Source: Basidiobolus ranarum
Lineage: Eukaryota; Basidiobolomycota; Basidiobolomycetes; Basidiobolales
Direction of reading: 5' to 3'
Length of the DNA: 33,178 nucleotides
Assembly (NCBI GenBank): GCA_040143965.1
Contig: JASJQH010006953.1
Coordinates: forward strand, 1-33,178
In this document: piece by piece, positions 11,110 to 20,677 of the stretch
Numbering within the stretch: the first letter of the stretch is position 1
Layout of the letters: each line of letters begins with the position of its first letter
Notes under the pieces: generated by a model
What the model saw: only the letters and a program-made list of their open reading frames with translations
Told to the model about the DNA's origin: nothing
Databases searched by the model: none
Translations under genes and position numbers: made by a program

Positions 11110-11359
11110 TCTCATATGACCTAACCCTAACTGTAAATGTTCAGCATATCTTAATAAATCCAGCAGTTGGAGTATTTGGATTTTGTTACTTGCAACATCT
11201 TTAATGAAAAAATTACTACATTATGGGTAGAACATCTGGGAAGTATAGGATATATCAACTACAAAAAGGAATCATCTCTATGAATTCATGGAAGTACGAA
11301 GGACATGAAAAGAATATGTATATATGGGAAATGGGAACAGCGTAGCTACCACTTGACGT
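11110..11359. other. Short convergent intergenic region
   Basis: 250 bp between the stop codons of the reductase and GTP cyclohydrolase genes. AATAAA near 11153 serves the plus-strand gene. No further feature is seen. Confidence 0.5.
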
Positions 11360-12435
11360 TTACTTTCTAATCAAGCGTAAGAATTCTTCACGAGTCTTGG
11401 GGTCACTCTTGAATACACCCAGCATCGAGCTAGTTACCGTGGAGCTGGAAGGCTTTTGAACTCCACGCATCACCATGCAAAGATGACTAGTACATATGTG
11501 GCAATTAGCAGTCATAAAATTATGCAACATACACAGAGTATAACTAACCTGCACTCAATAACTACAGCAACACCTTGTGGCTTCAAGATCTCTTGAAGGC
11601 ATGTTGCAATTTGCTTGGTCAAACGCTCTTGTACTTGGAGACGTCTGCTAAACATCTCTGCAATACGCGCAAGTTTGCTCAGGCCAAGAACTTTACGGTT
11701 AGGGATGTATCCAATATGTACCTATCATAACAGTTGACTCTAGTAAGTCACTCATTCAAGACAAATGAAGTCCATTAACAGTTGTGCGAATACCTTGCCA
11801 GTAAAAGGAACCATGTGATGCTCACATAGGGAGAATATATCAATATCACGAACTATAACCATCTCCTCGTGATCTAAAAGATGATTTGTACGGAAACGAG
11901 TATCAATTTCTGTTCAAGGGATCGTCAGGTTAATTAGAGAAATAATTCGATTTACCTTCATCGAACACAGCTTCGTTAACCAAGTCTATTGATGAAAGAT
12001 TTGTTAGTTATTCACCCTAGTCAGATATCTTTTTGGGTGAATTTACTTACCACGAATATTTTGCTCGTAGCCCTGAGAAAAGAACATCAAGGCTTTTGCG
12101 TACCGTTCGGGTGTTTTTATGAGACCCTCTCTATCAGTGTCTTCACCAATACAGTCTAAAATGGTCTTTACGGCACCAGCGATTTTCTGAATTCTAGCTT
12201 CTTTTTGATCTTCTGTTTCTTCAAGACGTGCTTTCGTTCCAAGACCTTATTTTTATTTTTCAACGTGTGAGATGGAGGTGAGAATATTTAAATACCATTA
12301 GTAATAGAACCTACTAGGATAGCTCAAACCGTCCAGGTCGATAGGGGAATCCACTCTAGGAATAGGGGAAGAGACCCTACTCAACGTAGGAGTGACAATC
12401 GTTCCGTTCACCTTTTTTTCGTTCTCAAGGGTCAT
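11360..12435 (-). CDS. FOL2: GTP cyclohydrolase I
   Basis: It converts GTP to 7,8-dihydroneopterin triphosphate, the entry step to folate and, where present, tetrahydrobiopterin. The protein has 241 aa (yeast Fol2 243) from six exons on the minus strand: 12435-12315, 12245-12051, 11985-11956, 11873-11794, 11721-11549, 11486-11360. Residues 1-45 are a variable arm ending [15 protein letters not shown]. Conserved core: [90 protein letters not shown] and a C-terminal [12 protein letters not shown]. Zinc ligands Cys132, His135 and Cys203 are present, with the same 71-residue Cys-Cys spacing as human GCH1. For exon 4, an acceptor at 11873/11874 was preferred over one 36 nt upstream because it restores the conserved DEDHEEM join. 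It may feed both folate and biopterin synthesis. Confidence 0.95.
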
Positions 12436-12998
12436 GTTGATAAAGTGCTTTCAAGGAACCTTCAACAAAATACGGCTTAACACTTCAAAATTTGCGAAGC
12501 TGCGCTCGTTAGTCTCACCCTTGATATACTTGACTAGAAAAAAATTATGGTAAATCCTACCACGCATCCTACCTGTGGTCCGACAGGAGTCAAACTGCTT
12601 TGGCCAATCACGCTTAGATAAACCAGCCTCTCTACTATGAATATTCCACCAAATCGTGAGCATTTATGTCACATTAACCAATGATCTACTGTGGAATTTT
12701 TACTAAAGAACCGATCGTTTATGGAAATATCTGATGATGAGAGAATCTTGATACATTCGTTTCAGCAAAGTCATTTGATAATGGAATAGAAGCGAATGGG
12801 CTTTTCATTTGGAATCCGAGTGGAGTGTTCAGGAATACACCTGGAAACCGAGGCATGAATTGAAGATTTTTTTAGTGGGGTTAGAGGTAGGTGGTTGCGA
12901 GATAGAGTGATATCAAGAAAATTTTTATATTGGAACTGGTGTGCTAGTGATTATAGAGTTTTTAAAAATTGAATTTGTTCCTATTTTGATACTTAGCA
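12436..12998. promoter_or_regulatory. Divergent promoter GTP cyclohydrolase I / uL10m
   Basis: A 563-bp gap between two start codons with no coding signal. It is AT-rich and should contain both promoters. No distinct known element was recognised. Confidence 0.45.
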
Positions 12999-13733
12999 AT
13001 GTTGAGCTCTACAAGTTCTCAAGTTTTGACGGTAGTCAAAAAAGCTGCCACTGTACAATGCGCACTTCCAGCACTTAGTGTTCGTTCATGTAACCCTTTC
13101 ATTCTTCAATTGATTGTTTCTATGCTTTCCATGTTGAACTAATGTAAACCGTTTGTAGTCGCCACTGCTAAGAAGGAGGTACCATGGAGTCGTGATTCAA
13201 AGAAGGCTTATCCTGAAAGAAAGAATTTTCTCCACGCCGAATACTTGAAGCGTTTGGAATCTCCAGTCATCGTTGTTTTACAGCATAATAACTTGACTGT
13301 ACCTGAATTCATCGAAGCTCGTGCTCAACTTAAGAAAGCTGGAGTAAAACTTCAGACCATGAGAACTGGTATCCTTAGAGTTGCCATTCAAAAGACTCCT
13401 TTTGAGAACCTTACCCCTTTGTTGTATGGTCCCATCTGTTTCGCATATGCCGAAGGAGCCGATGCCCCTAAGGCAATCACTAGTATTCTTGAACTCTCTA
13501 ATAAGAACAAGAAACTGAATATCCTTGGTGGAAAGGTTGAGAATTCTCTCGCTAATATTGAGGATTTGACTCAAATCTCCAAGCTTCCCTCTTTGGAACA
13601 AATGCGTTCTCAGTTACTTGGAACTCTCGACCAACCAGGTCGCACTCTTCATGACATGCTTAATAGACATCCACAATCATTGCTTCAAGCGCTTACCCAA
13701 CACGAAAAGAATTTGTCTGGTGAATCTGCTTAA
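12999..13733 (+). CDS. Mitochondrial ribosomal protein uL10m (MRPL10/Mrpl11)
   Basis: This is the mitochondrial large-subunit stalk-base protein of the L10 family. The protein has 221 aa from two exons: 12999-13089 and 13159-13733. The first ~35 residues (Ser/Thr/Val/Ala-rich with Lys and Arg, no acids) look like a mitochondrial presequence. The L10 fold follows: RKNFLHAEYLKRLESPVIV, then HNNLTVPEFIEARAQLKKAG, TGILRVAI, LLYGPICFAYAEGAD, LNILGGKVEN and LPSLEQMRSQLLGTLDQPGR. The last two blocks are typical of L10 proteins. The short tail fits the mitochondrial branch. It ends convergent to BMT2 with AATAAA near 13814. Confidence 0.88.
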
Positions 13734-14095
13734 GTCTCACCTTATACGATATTGGTTAAATAATTTGCATGCCATATTTTATAGTTCCATTTCTGTTTCG
13801 CATCTTGTCATTTCAATAAAATTGTCATATTTATTAGAGACATTCTATTCTTTTTAAATGAAATTCTTCTAGATAATAATGTTGGTGACGAAACAGGACT
13901 TCAAAGCTCATGGTAAAGACATCCTACCACTACAAGTGTAAATATTTTGTGCGTTGGAAAGTGGCTTCCTGTGAGGCAGGTAGATTAAAAAACATACTTT
14001 TACTACAAACATTTTGTTGTCAGGTATCCGTAAGGTCTTTTTAGAAGGGTAAATATTTACAGTGTACTCTCAATTTAAAGGTAAGCTCATTGGTA
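13734..14095. other. Intergenic between convergent uL10m and BMT2
   Basis: 362 bp with AATAAA near 13814 for the plus-strand gene. No gene, repeat or RNA is seen. Confidence 0.45.
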
Positions 14096-15032
14096 TTAAG
14101 GAAGCATCATACTAAAGTTGTTTCGGCCAGGCCCATCATTAATGAGGTTTTTGCGTTGAAACTTTTCTTGGATTGTCTTGGTAGGCTTACCAAGTTGAAA
14201 CAGATAATAAGCAAGCTTTTTAGCAAAATGGCAAGAGACCAACTTGAACCCAAGATTTAGCATGAATTCTCTCAAGTATTCGTGATTTAGATAACGTGAA
14301 TTAGTCACACATGGTAATGGTACCACGAAGAAAAGAAATCCCGAAGGCAGGAGAAAATCTCTAGTTTTGGAAATCATAATCCCTGTTCATATGTTAGCCA
14401 GGTATCTTCTACAACAAATATCTTATGAATATATTTACCTCGCTTTAAAGGGTCACCAACAAAATTCACTACCAAAGAGAGACATACAATATTAAACCGA
14501 CCTGAAGCTTCTTTGGGGGGTTCCATTTCAAGAAAATCTTGCTTAATAATATTAGAGTCTCTAGCATTCAAATCTATAGCTGTAGTTTTAATCCATGAGG
14601 ATTGCTTTTTGTAATTTTCACTCGATAATGCTCCAATATCCAACAAAGCCAGTTTCGTCTAATAAAAAAATGAGTTACATTACGTCTAAAGTCAAGGATT
14701 GTCGAGAGGGAGTAATCAAATACCTTATTTTCATCAGGAATGCCAATCTTACTAAGCTCCTGTATCAGCCACTTACTAGTGTCACCACCTCTACTTTTAC
14801 TAGCGCCTAAAACAGACGCCCGTTGGTAAAGTTCAAGACCGCCCAACTTTTCCATTTCATTTTTAATCTCCTCTATTTTGACTGGATCATTGGTTTTTTC
14901 CACTTCTTTATTTAGCACATGAAAACGTCGAATTACTTGAGCAGTCTTTTTCTTGAAAGAGGTAGGTTTAGCCTTCAGTAAGGAGGAATCCTCGAAGGTA
15001 ACGGGCTTTTTACGTTTAGCTGGACGTGGCAT
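14096..15032 (-). CDS. BMT2: 25S rRNA adenine-N1 methyltransferase Bmt2
   Basis: A nucleolar SAM-dependent enzyme that makes m1A in helix 65 of 25S rRNA (A2142 in yeast). The protein has 271 aa from three exons on the minus strand: 15032-14724, 14658-14439, 14382-14096. The N-terminus MPRPAKRKKP is a basic, nucleolar-type signal. Conserved blocks: KWLIQEL, the SAM-binding LALLDIGAL (near 107-114), IDLNARDSNIIKQDFLE, FNIVCLSLVVNFV with DPLKRG, VVPLPCVTNSRYLN, and LREFMLNLGF then KLAYYLF. The intron after DPLKRG splits a glycine codon and joins correctly. It diverges from the F-box gene over a 297-bp promoter. Confidence 0.92.
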
Positions 15033-15329
15033 TCTACCTATAAGGAGAAGATAGGAGAAACCAATTCACACTACTTTCATGTGAAGAAAAAAATCCCAAA
15101 AGAAAAAAATCGATAAGATCAAGTAGTAGCATTATGCTCTCATGTGATCCAATACGTGACTGCCATTTAATTAGAAACAGTCACGCACCTTCCACCAACT
15201 GAGTCTGCTATAGCTTTACTTTCCATTTTATTCTTCAAATTATTGTTACACTTTCCAAGAATCACCCTAAATCCATTTGGTATCAGAAAAGTCTAGTTTA
15301 CTGTACAATACTGAACACAAACTTTCAAA
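15033..15329. promoter_or_regulatory. Divergent promoter BMT2 / F-box gene
   Basis: The gap holds ATACGTGAC at 15152-15160, related to the CACGTGAC element seen at 6649, plus a CATGTGATC at 15141. No TATA box is obvious. Confidence 0.45.
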
Positions 15330-16727
15330 ATGGCCTCTACCCAGTCTTCAATCTCTGCTGTTGACTTCAATCCGCATTGTCTTAGTAAACTTTTTCGCTA
15401 TATCGAAAAGGACCAAAATGTATTATATAGTTGTACACAAGTTAACAGAAACTGGTGCACTCACTCTATTGAAATCTTGTACAAAAATCCCTGGAACTTC
15501 TTCCACAACATTAAGTTAGGTTCGAAAGAGCAAACAAGAGCCTTGCATCTGTTGCGTACTTTGGCCAACAGCCTAGATTCTACTACTCAAGGGATCGACT
15601 TGATTAACTTGAAAACGGGAGAAAAAACAGTGTTCAATTATTATTCTTTTGTGAGGTCTGTTGACCTGTATCAACTCCATCTTTGCTTATGGTTGGAATT
15701 CAAGAACTCAGTTCTTTTTGAAGACACTGGAAAGATTCTGTGGCAAACTTTTCGCGAACGAATTAGTCCAAACCTTAGACAGCTTGTTTGTGGTGGAGCC
15801 ATACCCTATGTGGAAATATTTCCTCCAGGGATTCAGTACCCGCGCTTGACTCAGTTGGAAGTTAGGGTTTTCAATTTTGGGAAGCCATTGAATTCCTATC
15901 ATTGTCGACTGATTGCTGATTGTTGTAGTAATATCACTACTTTCCGTTTCTCTCATGGAAACAAGGTCCATGGGTTGCCTCTGGAATTTAACGAAGGAGA
16001 CATTATACGCATTATTCATGCACAAAAGCCAAACACACTAAAAAACTTTTCTCTACAAGGGCTACGCTACATCAAACTTCAACCGATTATTGAAGCATTA
16101 ATCGAGAGGCATTGTGAAAGTTTGACCACTCTAACTCTCGAGAATTGCATCTCATTAGGATCACGGGACTTCAAATCTATAGCTCTTTTGAGCCGATTAC
16201 AGTCGTTGAACCTACCTTGGTGTGTCCAAGTCGACAACGATGTTATTACGTACATTACAGAGGCTATACCGTACATCAAGGAAGTCAACATTTCTGGAAC
16301 ACTGGTTACCGACTTGGGTATTTGTAATCTAGTAGAATCTCTGGGAGTGAATCTACGTGGCTTGAATATCAGTTATCTTTATTCTCTAAACGCAGATACA
16401 ATATTTCCTGTGTTAGCACAATACTCATGCAACCTATCCCATCTAGCACTTGAAAGTGTTCGATACACATACGAGACAATATGGAAGTTTGTTCCTTGTT
16501 GCCCTGAACTCGAGCTACTTATCCTAGGGATTCCCCAAAGAACTAGCATAGGGGCGTATGATACTCTTTTCAAGCTACTTAGCAACTACCCAAAGCTTCA
16601 ATACCTAGATATGGTGAACTCTACTGTAACACAGGGTACTGTTGACTCCTTTGAACGCTATCCTAGTCTGAAGAAAGTGAGAATAGCCATTAACGGATTT
16701 CGCCAAGAACTAATCCTTAGAGAATGA
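15330..16727 (+). CDS. F-box/leucine-rich-repeat protein (intronless)
   Basis: A single open frame of 465 aa. The N-terminus (about 13-55) is F-box-like, with LSKLFRYIEKDQ, LYSCTQVNRNWC and a KNPW ending, the form I know from expanded F-box families of Mucoromycota. The rest is a series of weak leucine-rich repeats (LTTLTLENCISLGSRDFKS, LQSLNLPWC, LRGLNISYLYSLN, LSHLALES, LELLILGIP, LQYLDMVN). Such proteins serve as substrate receptors of SCF ubiquitin ligases; the substrate is unknown. It has no introns, unlike most genes here. The start is the first ATG in frame after the shared promoter. Confidence 0.82.
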   Translation: MASTQSSISAVDFNPHCLSKLFRYIEKDQNVLYSCTQVNRNWCTHSIEILYKNPWNFFHNIKLGSKEQTRALHLLRTLANSLDSTTQGIDLINLKTGEKTVFNYYSFVRSVDLYQLHLCLWLEFKNSVLFEDTGKILWQTFRERISPNLRQLVCGGAIPYVEIFPPGIQYPRLTQLEVRVFNFGKPLNSYHCRLIADCCSNITTFRFSHGNKVHGLPLEFNEGDIIRIIHAQKPNTLKNFSLQGLRYIKLQPIIEALIERHCESLTTLTLENCISLGSRDFKSIALLSRLQSLNLPWCVQVDNDVITYITEAIPYIKEVNISGTLVTDLGICNLVESLGVNLRGLNISYLYSLNADTIFPVLAQYSCNLSHLALESVRYTYETIWKFVPCCPELELLILGIPQRTSIGAYDTLFKLLSNYPKLQYLDMVNSTVTQGTVDSFERYPSLKKVRIAINGFRQELILRE

Positions 16728-17199
16728 CACGCAATACCTGAGTTGTTTCACATTGGTTATCCCTAAGCCCTTCCCAGTATTCTTTTGCAAATATTCTCTC
16801 TCGCCGCTGATGCTTATTATCTCTTTCTTGCTCTTCAACGCTGCAATATTTCAGTTCCATGATAGTTCAGTCCAGCAATCATATTTCATTGAGACACATT
16901 ATCTTTCTTTCGTATAACCACCATGTTGCATGAGTTATATGTCAACATTCTGTATTACACTGGCTTGTTTCATATTTATTCGAGAAGCGGGGCTCAAATG
17001 GCCCTCATACGTACTAATACTCCATTAAACACCTCTCATTGCCCAAGTATTCATATATAGGCTCCGACTCACTCAGTGGAACAAAATTGGTTTATTACAG
17101 ATAATCTCATGGTATAATGTTATTCATGAAGATGTGCAACAGCGGGGATCAACTGGGTGTCATATCTTTGTTGGTGTGTATTCTCTGTGTGCCTTCCAC
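16728..17199. other. Intergenic 3' of F-box gene and secreted-protein gene
   Basis: 472 bp between convergent genes without coding signal. No repeat, RNA gene or clear poly(A) signal stands out. Confidence 0.4.
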
Positions 17200-17487
17200 T
17201 CAAGTGAACTTGATCGTTCTCACAAATTTGGCAGGCAGAAATTCTATTCGAGGATTCTTGGCATTGACCATGGCCAATGGCTTCTTACATCTCTCATCTG
17301 AGAAAAGCTCAAATTTGATATGATCCGGATCGTTGGTGTAGGCAGAGATGATTGGAAAGTCTACTTTGTAGCAATCTCCATTCTTCGCCTCAAAGCTTGC
17401 AATGCCTATATTTTCTATCTCAAGCACTGCATCGCATTGGATCTGTCCAAGTAGTGGGAGTGTGAAAAGAATTAGCTGGAGAATCAT
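17200..17487 (-). CDS. Small secreted cysteine-containing protein
   Basis: The predicted protein has 95 aa in one exon. Residues 1-17 (MILQLILFTLPLLGQIQ) form a hydrophobic signal peptide with no acidic residue. The mature part, about 77 aa, has three cysteines (IQC, GDCYKVDF, DERCKK), a hydrophobic-alternating pattern suggesting beta strands, and a basic C-terminus. No family is recognised. The frame is open upstream to an ATG at 17590-17592, but a TATATAA at 17526-17532 (minus strand) lies between the two ATGs, so the inner start at 17485-17487 is preferred. It also gives the signal peptide at the very N-terminus. Function is unknown; an apoplastic or effector-like role would be a guess from size and secretion only. 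Confidence 0.6.
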   Translation of the reverse strand: MILQLILFTLPLLGQIQCDAVLEIENIGIASFEAKNGDCYKVDFPIISAYTNDPDHIKFELFSDERCKKPLAMVNAKNPRIEFLPAKFVRTIKFT

Positions 17488-17525
17488 TGTATATACTAAG
17501 AGACAGAGTGGAACTGAATCAGATC

Positions 17526-17532
17526 TTATATA
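17526..17532 (-). promoter_or_regulatory. TATA box of the small secreted-protein gene
   Basis: On the minus strand this reads TATATAA, about 40 bp before the preferred start codon. It supports the shorter reading of the gene. Confidence 0.45.
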
Positions 17533-18060
17533 ATGCTCATTGAGAAGGGGTATGTTTGTGTGCAGAGCAGCAAACCAATCCGAGTACCCCATGTTTCATC
17601 CTTGTTGTCGCCTTCGTTGGGCAACCTTAGTCATCACTCCCTCTAGCTTCGCCTTCTGCTCTCTCTCTGCCTCTGCCTCTGCGAAATACTAACCCGTTTG
17701 ATAAACCAACACGTCATTCCCGACAAGAACTAATTGCCATCTCCATATAAGGCAGTAATGGATTCACTCTTGCAGTGGCTTTCTTGTGTAGAAGAACAGC
17801 CCGAGTAACCTGTCAAAAGTAAGGTTCAAGAACGGTGGCTCGAACTTGTAGGGATTGGCTTTGCAAAACGAATGAGTATTGTTTGAGTCAAGTGGTCAAT
17901 CGTATGACATCAGATACTGCTAAAACCCATTGAACTAGAGATTGTGTAGATGAGGTGGTTCACCAAGAGTTAGCCCGGTTTCGATGTCTGCATCTGCAAC
18001 TGCATCACAAGTGAACAAAACATGGAAATAAACATGAGCAATGCATCTGAGCATTGTGCT

Positions 18061-18164
18061 CTCTAAATAATGTACCAGTAAGTGCCCTCTAAACAATGTA
18101 CCAGCAAATACCCTCTAAATAGTGTGCCAGTAAATACCCTCTAAATAATGTATCAGTAAGTGCC
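18061..18164. repeat. 26-bp tandem repeat, 4 copies
   Basis: Four head-to-tail units of exactly 26 bp (18061-18086, 18087-18112, 18113-18138, 18139-18164). Each begins CTCTAAA, has TACCAG or a near form in the middle, and ends TGCC or TACC. Copies differ at one to five places from a consensus. The first and last units are nearly identical, which hints at partial homogenisation or a unit gained by unequal exchange. Confidence 0.92.
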
Positions 18165-18384
18165 AGGGATGCTAGAATCCTAAACACCCATACTGGTGTT
18201 TCTATATTTATCCCGATCTGTTGGATCCGAAGATCACCGCTATTCTGCTATCTGCATCGATCTAGATTCCATATCGGGAACATTTTAGGCATGGGATGAG
18301 GCTGCCCCTTGTAGGGTCTCCAACTATGCTCCCTTTTATTAGATTCCACAAGTAGGTGCGATGAGATAAGAACTGCCTATTCTA

Positions 18385-18524
18385 ACGTCACTTTGAAGTA
18401 GTTGTAATCCTTACACTTGGTAATACCTTAAACTTAGTTTCTTAATATTATCAGTTTACTTTTGTTTTTCGGCACCAATTCTACACTGAATTTGGATATT
18501 TGGAATTCTTCAACTTTACGTGAC
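18385..18524. promoter_or_regulatory. CRE-like half sites upstream of ATF1
   Basis: ACGTCA at 18385-18390 and TTACGTGAC at 18516-18524 resemble ATF/CREB half-sites and lie 290-430 bp before the bZIP start. Autoregulation is an inference. Confidence 0.3.
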
Positions 18525-18813
18525 CACCGTAGTCTCCTACCAATACTTCCAAACTTCTCTGGAAACCACCTATTCCAAACTCAAGAAAATTCAACCACTT
18601 TATCCTCCTCAAAGACCTTTCAAATAAAGGTTTCACTTTGGTAACGAGTTCCTCAACCTTATTCATATCGCGTAGCGTACTAAATGAAGCTATTGTTTGT
18701 TCATAGGAATGTCCTCCTCTCAAACTGTTTCTTACAGTAAACGAGCGAATTTCGATTTTCAAAACTCTCCCTTTTCTCAAAAAGGACTTTCTATGAAATA
18801 CCATAGTTCTGAT

Positions 18814-20292
18814 ATGTCCAAGTTAACAGGTTGGTGGTAGTGGTTAGTGATATTTGGGGGGGAGGGTTCCATACACTTGTATACTAAACGACGGTTGCTT
18901 TCTAGCACCTACTGGTAAAACCAGTAAACCCGACTTTGCTTCACCTTCTATACTCTCGGTTTCAAACTTATTATCACCTATTCCAGTACCAACTGCCACC
19001 ACTCCCAGTTCATTTGCTAATCCAGGTTCAAAACTTGATCTTGAACCTAATCCATTCGAACAAAGCTTTGGTACAGCTGCCACCGATGTTACTACCACTA
19101 CTATCACTGATACTGGAGCAGGTACACCAAAGAGTATTCTTCCGCCTATATCTAGTATAGATAGTCCACAGCCTAAAGATACATATGCTTGGGGCGAGCA
19201 TTCACTTCGTTCAGGACCTTTATCTCCTTCCATGCTGATACGACCACAAAATCAAAACACCTTATCTCGACCTACAGCGTTTAGTCCATTCGGTACACAA
19301 CCATCACCAATGACAGCTGCACTACTCGGAGCAGCTGGTCAAGTCACTACCAATTTTCTCAACAATTTACCCAATAACTCACTACAACTCAAAGTTAGTG
19401 ATGTTAATCCAACTTTAAATTCCAAGAGAATCGGACAAAATGGTCAGAAAGTAAATCCCTCCCCTTCCCCCTCTACAGATACATCCATCGTCAACCGACC
19501 TACCTCGGCATTTAGTCCACCAACCAAGTCATCTACTCAAGTAAATAATATTAGTCATATCAGTGCTGCTGGCCAGGCTGACCTCAAAGGTCGTGATAAG
19601 AAAGCTCCAACAAAATCAGCCAAAGGGGTACCCTCTAAATCTCGAGGCAGTAGTAAAACCAAAAGTCCAAGTCCTACCAGTCGAAGAAAAAGCACTGGGA
19701 GCTTGGCATCCACCGAAGGTAACGGCGATTCGGATGATGATAATGATGATCCCGATCACGATGGTAGCCATAAAAAGGCCAAAAATGATGATCCAGAGGA
19801 GAAACGTAAGAATTTCTTGGAAAGAAATCGACAAGGTATGTATTAATACAGCCATTTCATTCATTCTAAATCACTGGAGACTTAAAGATTTATTATCTAC
19901 TAGCGGCATTGAAATGTCGACAACGAAAGAAACAATGGTTAAATAATCTACAGGGACAAGTGGAGTATTTTACTCAGGAAAATGAGCAATTGCAAAATCA
20001 AGCCACAGCTTTGCGTGAGGAGATCATCAATTTAAAAACACTCTTAATAGCACACAAAGATTGCCCCGTAGCACAAAGCAATGGAGTAGGCCTGGACCTT
20101 GCGTCATTGACGAATACCATACCTGGCCCAGGTGGAAATCCCCAACGAATCAATCCCACGATGAGCATTCCACTGATGCCAAACTCCATGAACCCCCCAC
20201 TTGTTCAGTCCCTGAATGGAGTGGTCCCACCAAACCTTCACAGCAGCCAAATGCATCCAAATGCACCCAATCCAAACATGATGCGATTTTAA
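18814..20292 (+). CDS. ATF1: Atf1-like bZIP transcription factor
   Basis: A nuclear factor of the ATF/CREB type, in other fungi the target of the stress-activated MAP kinase Hog1/Sty1. The protein has 444 aa from three exons: 18814-18829, 18906-19835, 19904-20292. The first coding exon is only 16 nt (MSKLT plus one base). It joins in phase to PTGKTSKPDFASPSILSVSN, and the intron shows a TACTAAAC branch site. The N-terminal part carries DLEPNPFEQSF, an Atf1-family block, and many Ser/Thr-Pro sites (likely MAP-kinase targets). An acidic DSDDDNDDPDHD stretch precedes the bZIP: basic region KRKNFLERNRQAALKCRQRK and a leucine zipper to about residue 360. The DNA-contact Asn, Ala, Cys and Arg of the basic region are intact. 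The tail is Pro/Asn/Met-rich. No ATG exists in frame upstream of exon 2, which makes the tiny first exon necessary. Confidence 0.88.
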
Positions 20293-20677
20293 AAGGATTC
20301 GAATCAACCAAGATCCCCAAGGTGTTTACTGTTGTAGATAATAATGGAAAAAAAAGATGAAGACTCCTCGCATTTTGTCCTTGTATTCTTTCTTTGCGTA
20401 TGTTAGGTTCTTATTTCGTTGTATTCACTTTACTCCTTTTTGCTTTCCTACTTCTTCCATTACTATGTCAATTCTCGTGCCATGCGTGTGCAGTTTCTTT
20501 GAAATCGAGTTTGGGATGGAGACGGAGACTGTTATGAGCATCCATCATATAAATCTCAATTAAAATCTTTATGAAGTAGAAGATTAATTTAATTCACTGC
20601 GCCATTGATTCATGCAACTTAACCGAGAACGAGGTGGTGGAGTGGGGTGGGGTGAGGTGAGGTGAGAGGAATGGTAA
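20293..20677. other. Intergenic between convergent ATF1 and UCH37
   Basis: 385 bp of 3' UTR sequence. A G-rich strand tract (20631-20668) of repeated GGTGG/GGTGAGG units lies at the UCH37 end. No gene is seen. Confidence 0.5.
20631..20668 (+). repeat. G-rich low-complexity tract
   Basis: Consecutive GGTGG, GGGGT and GAGGT units, with eight or more G-runs of two to four, just beyond the UCH37 stop codon. It could form a two-tetrad G-quadruplex on the plus strand, which is the non-transcript strand for UCH37. Confidence 0.55.

Larger units (their letters stand above)
17488..18813. other. 1.3-kb gene-poor region upstream of ATF1
   Basis: No supported gene lies here. It holds the divergent promoters of the secreted-protein gene and the bZIP gene, a CT-rich low-complexity tract (about 17637-17680), the four-copy 26-bp repeat (18061-18164), and, nearer the bZIP gene, ACGTCA (18385-18390) and TTACGTGAC (18516-18524). 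Confidence 0.5.

Noticed and set aside
11873-11909. An upstream acceptor for GTP cyclohydrolase exon 4
   Set aside because: It would add 12 residues inside the conserved FDEDHEEM block. The downstream acceptor restores the family sequence exactly.
18481-18804. 107-aa minus-strand frame upstream of ATF1
   Set aside because: It lies in the bZIP leader and promoter, has no recognisable domain, and its start is only 10 bp from the bZIP start codon on the other strand. Most likely chance.
18854-18905. Reading the bZIP gene from its long exon alone
   Set aside because: There is no ATG upstream in that frame, and a good acceptor at 18905 shows this stretch is intron.
20295-20310. tRNA B-box-like sequence after the ATF1 stop
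   Set aside because: No matching A box, stem or acceptor fold can be drawn around it.
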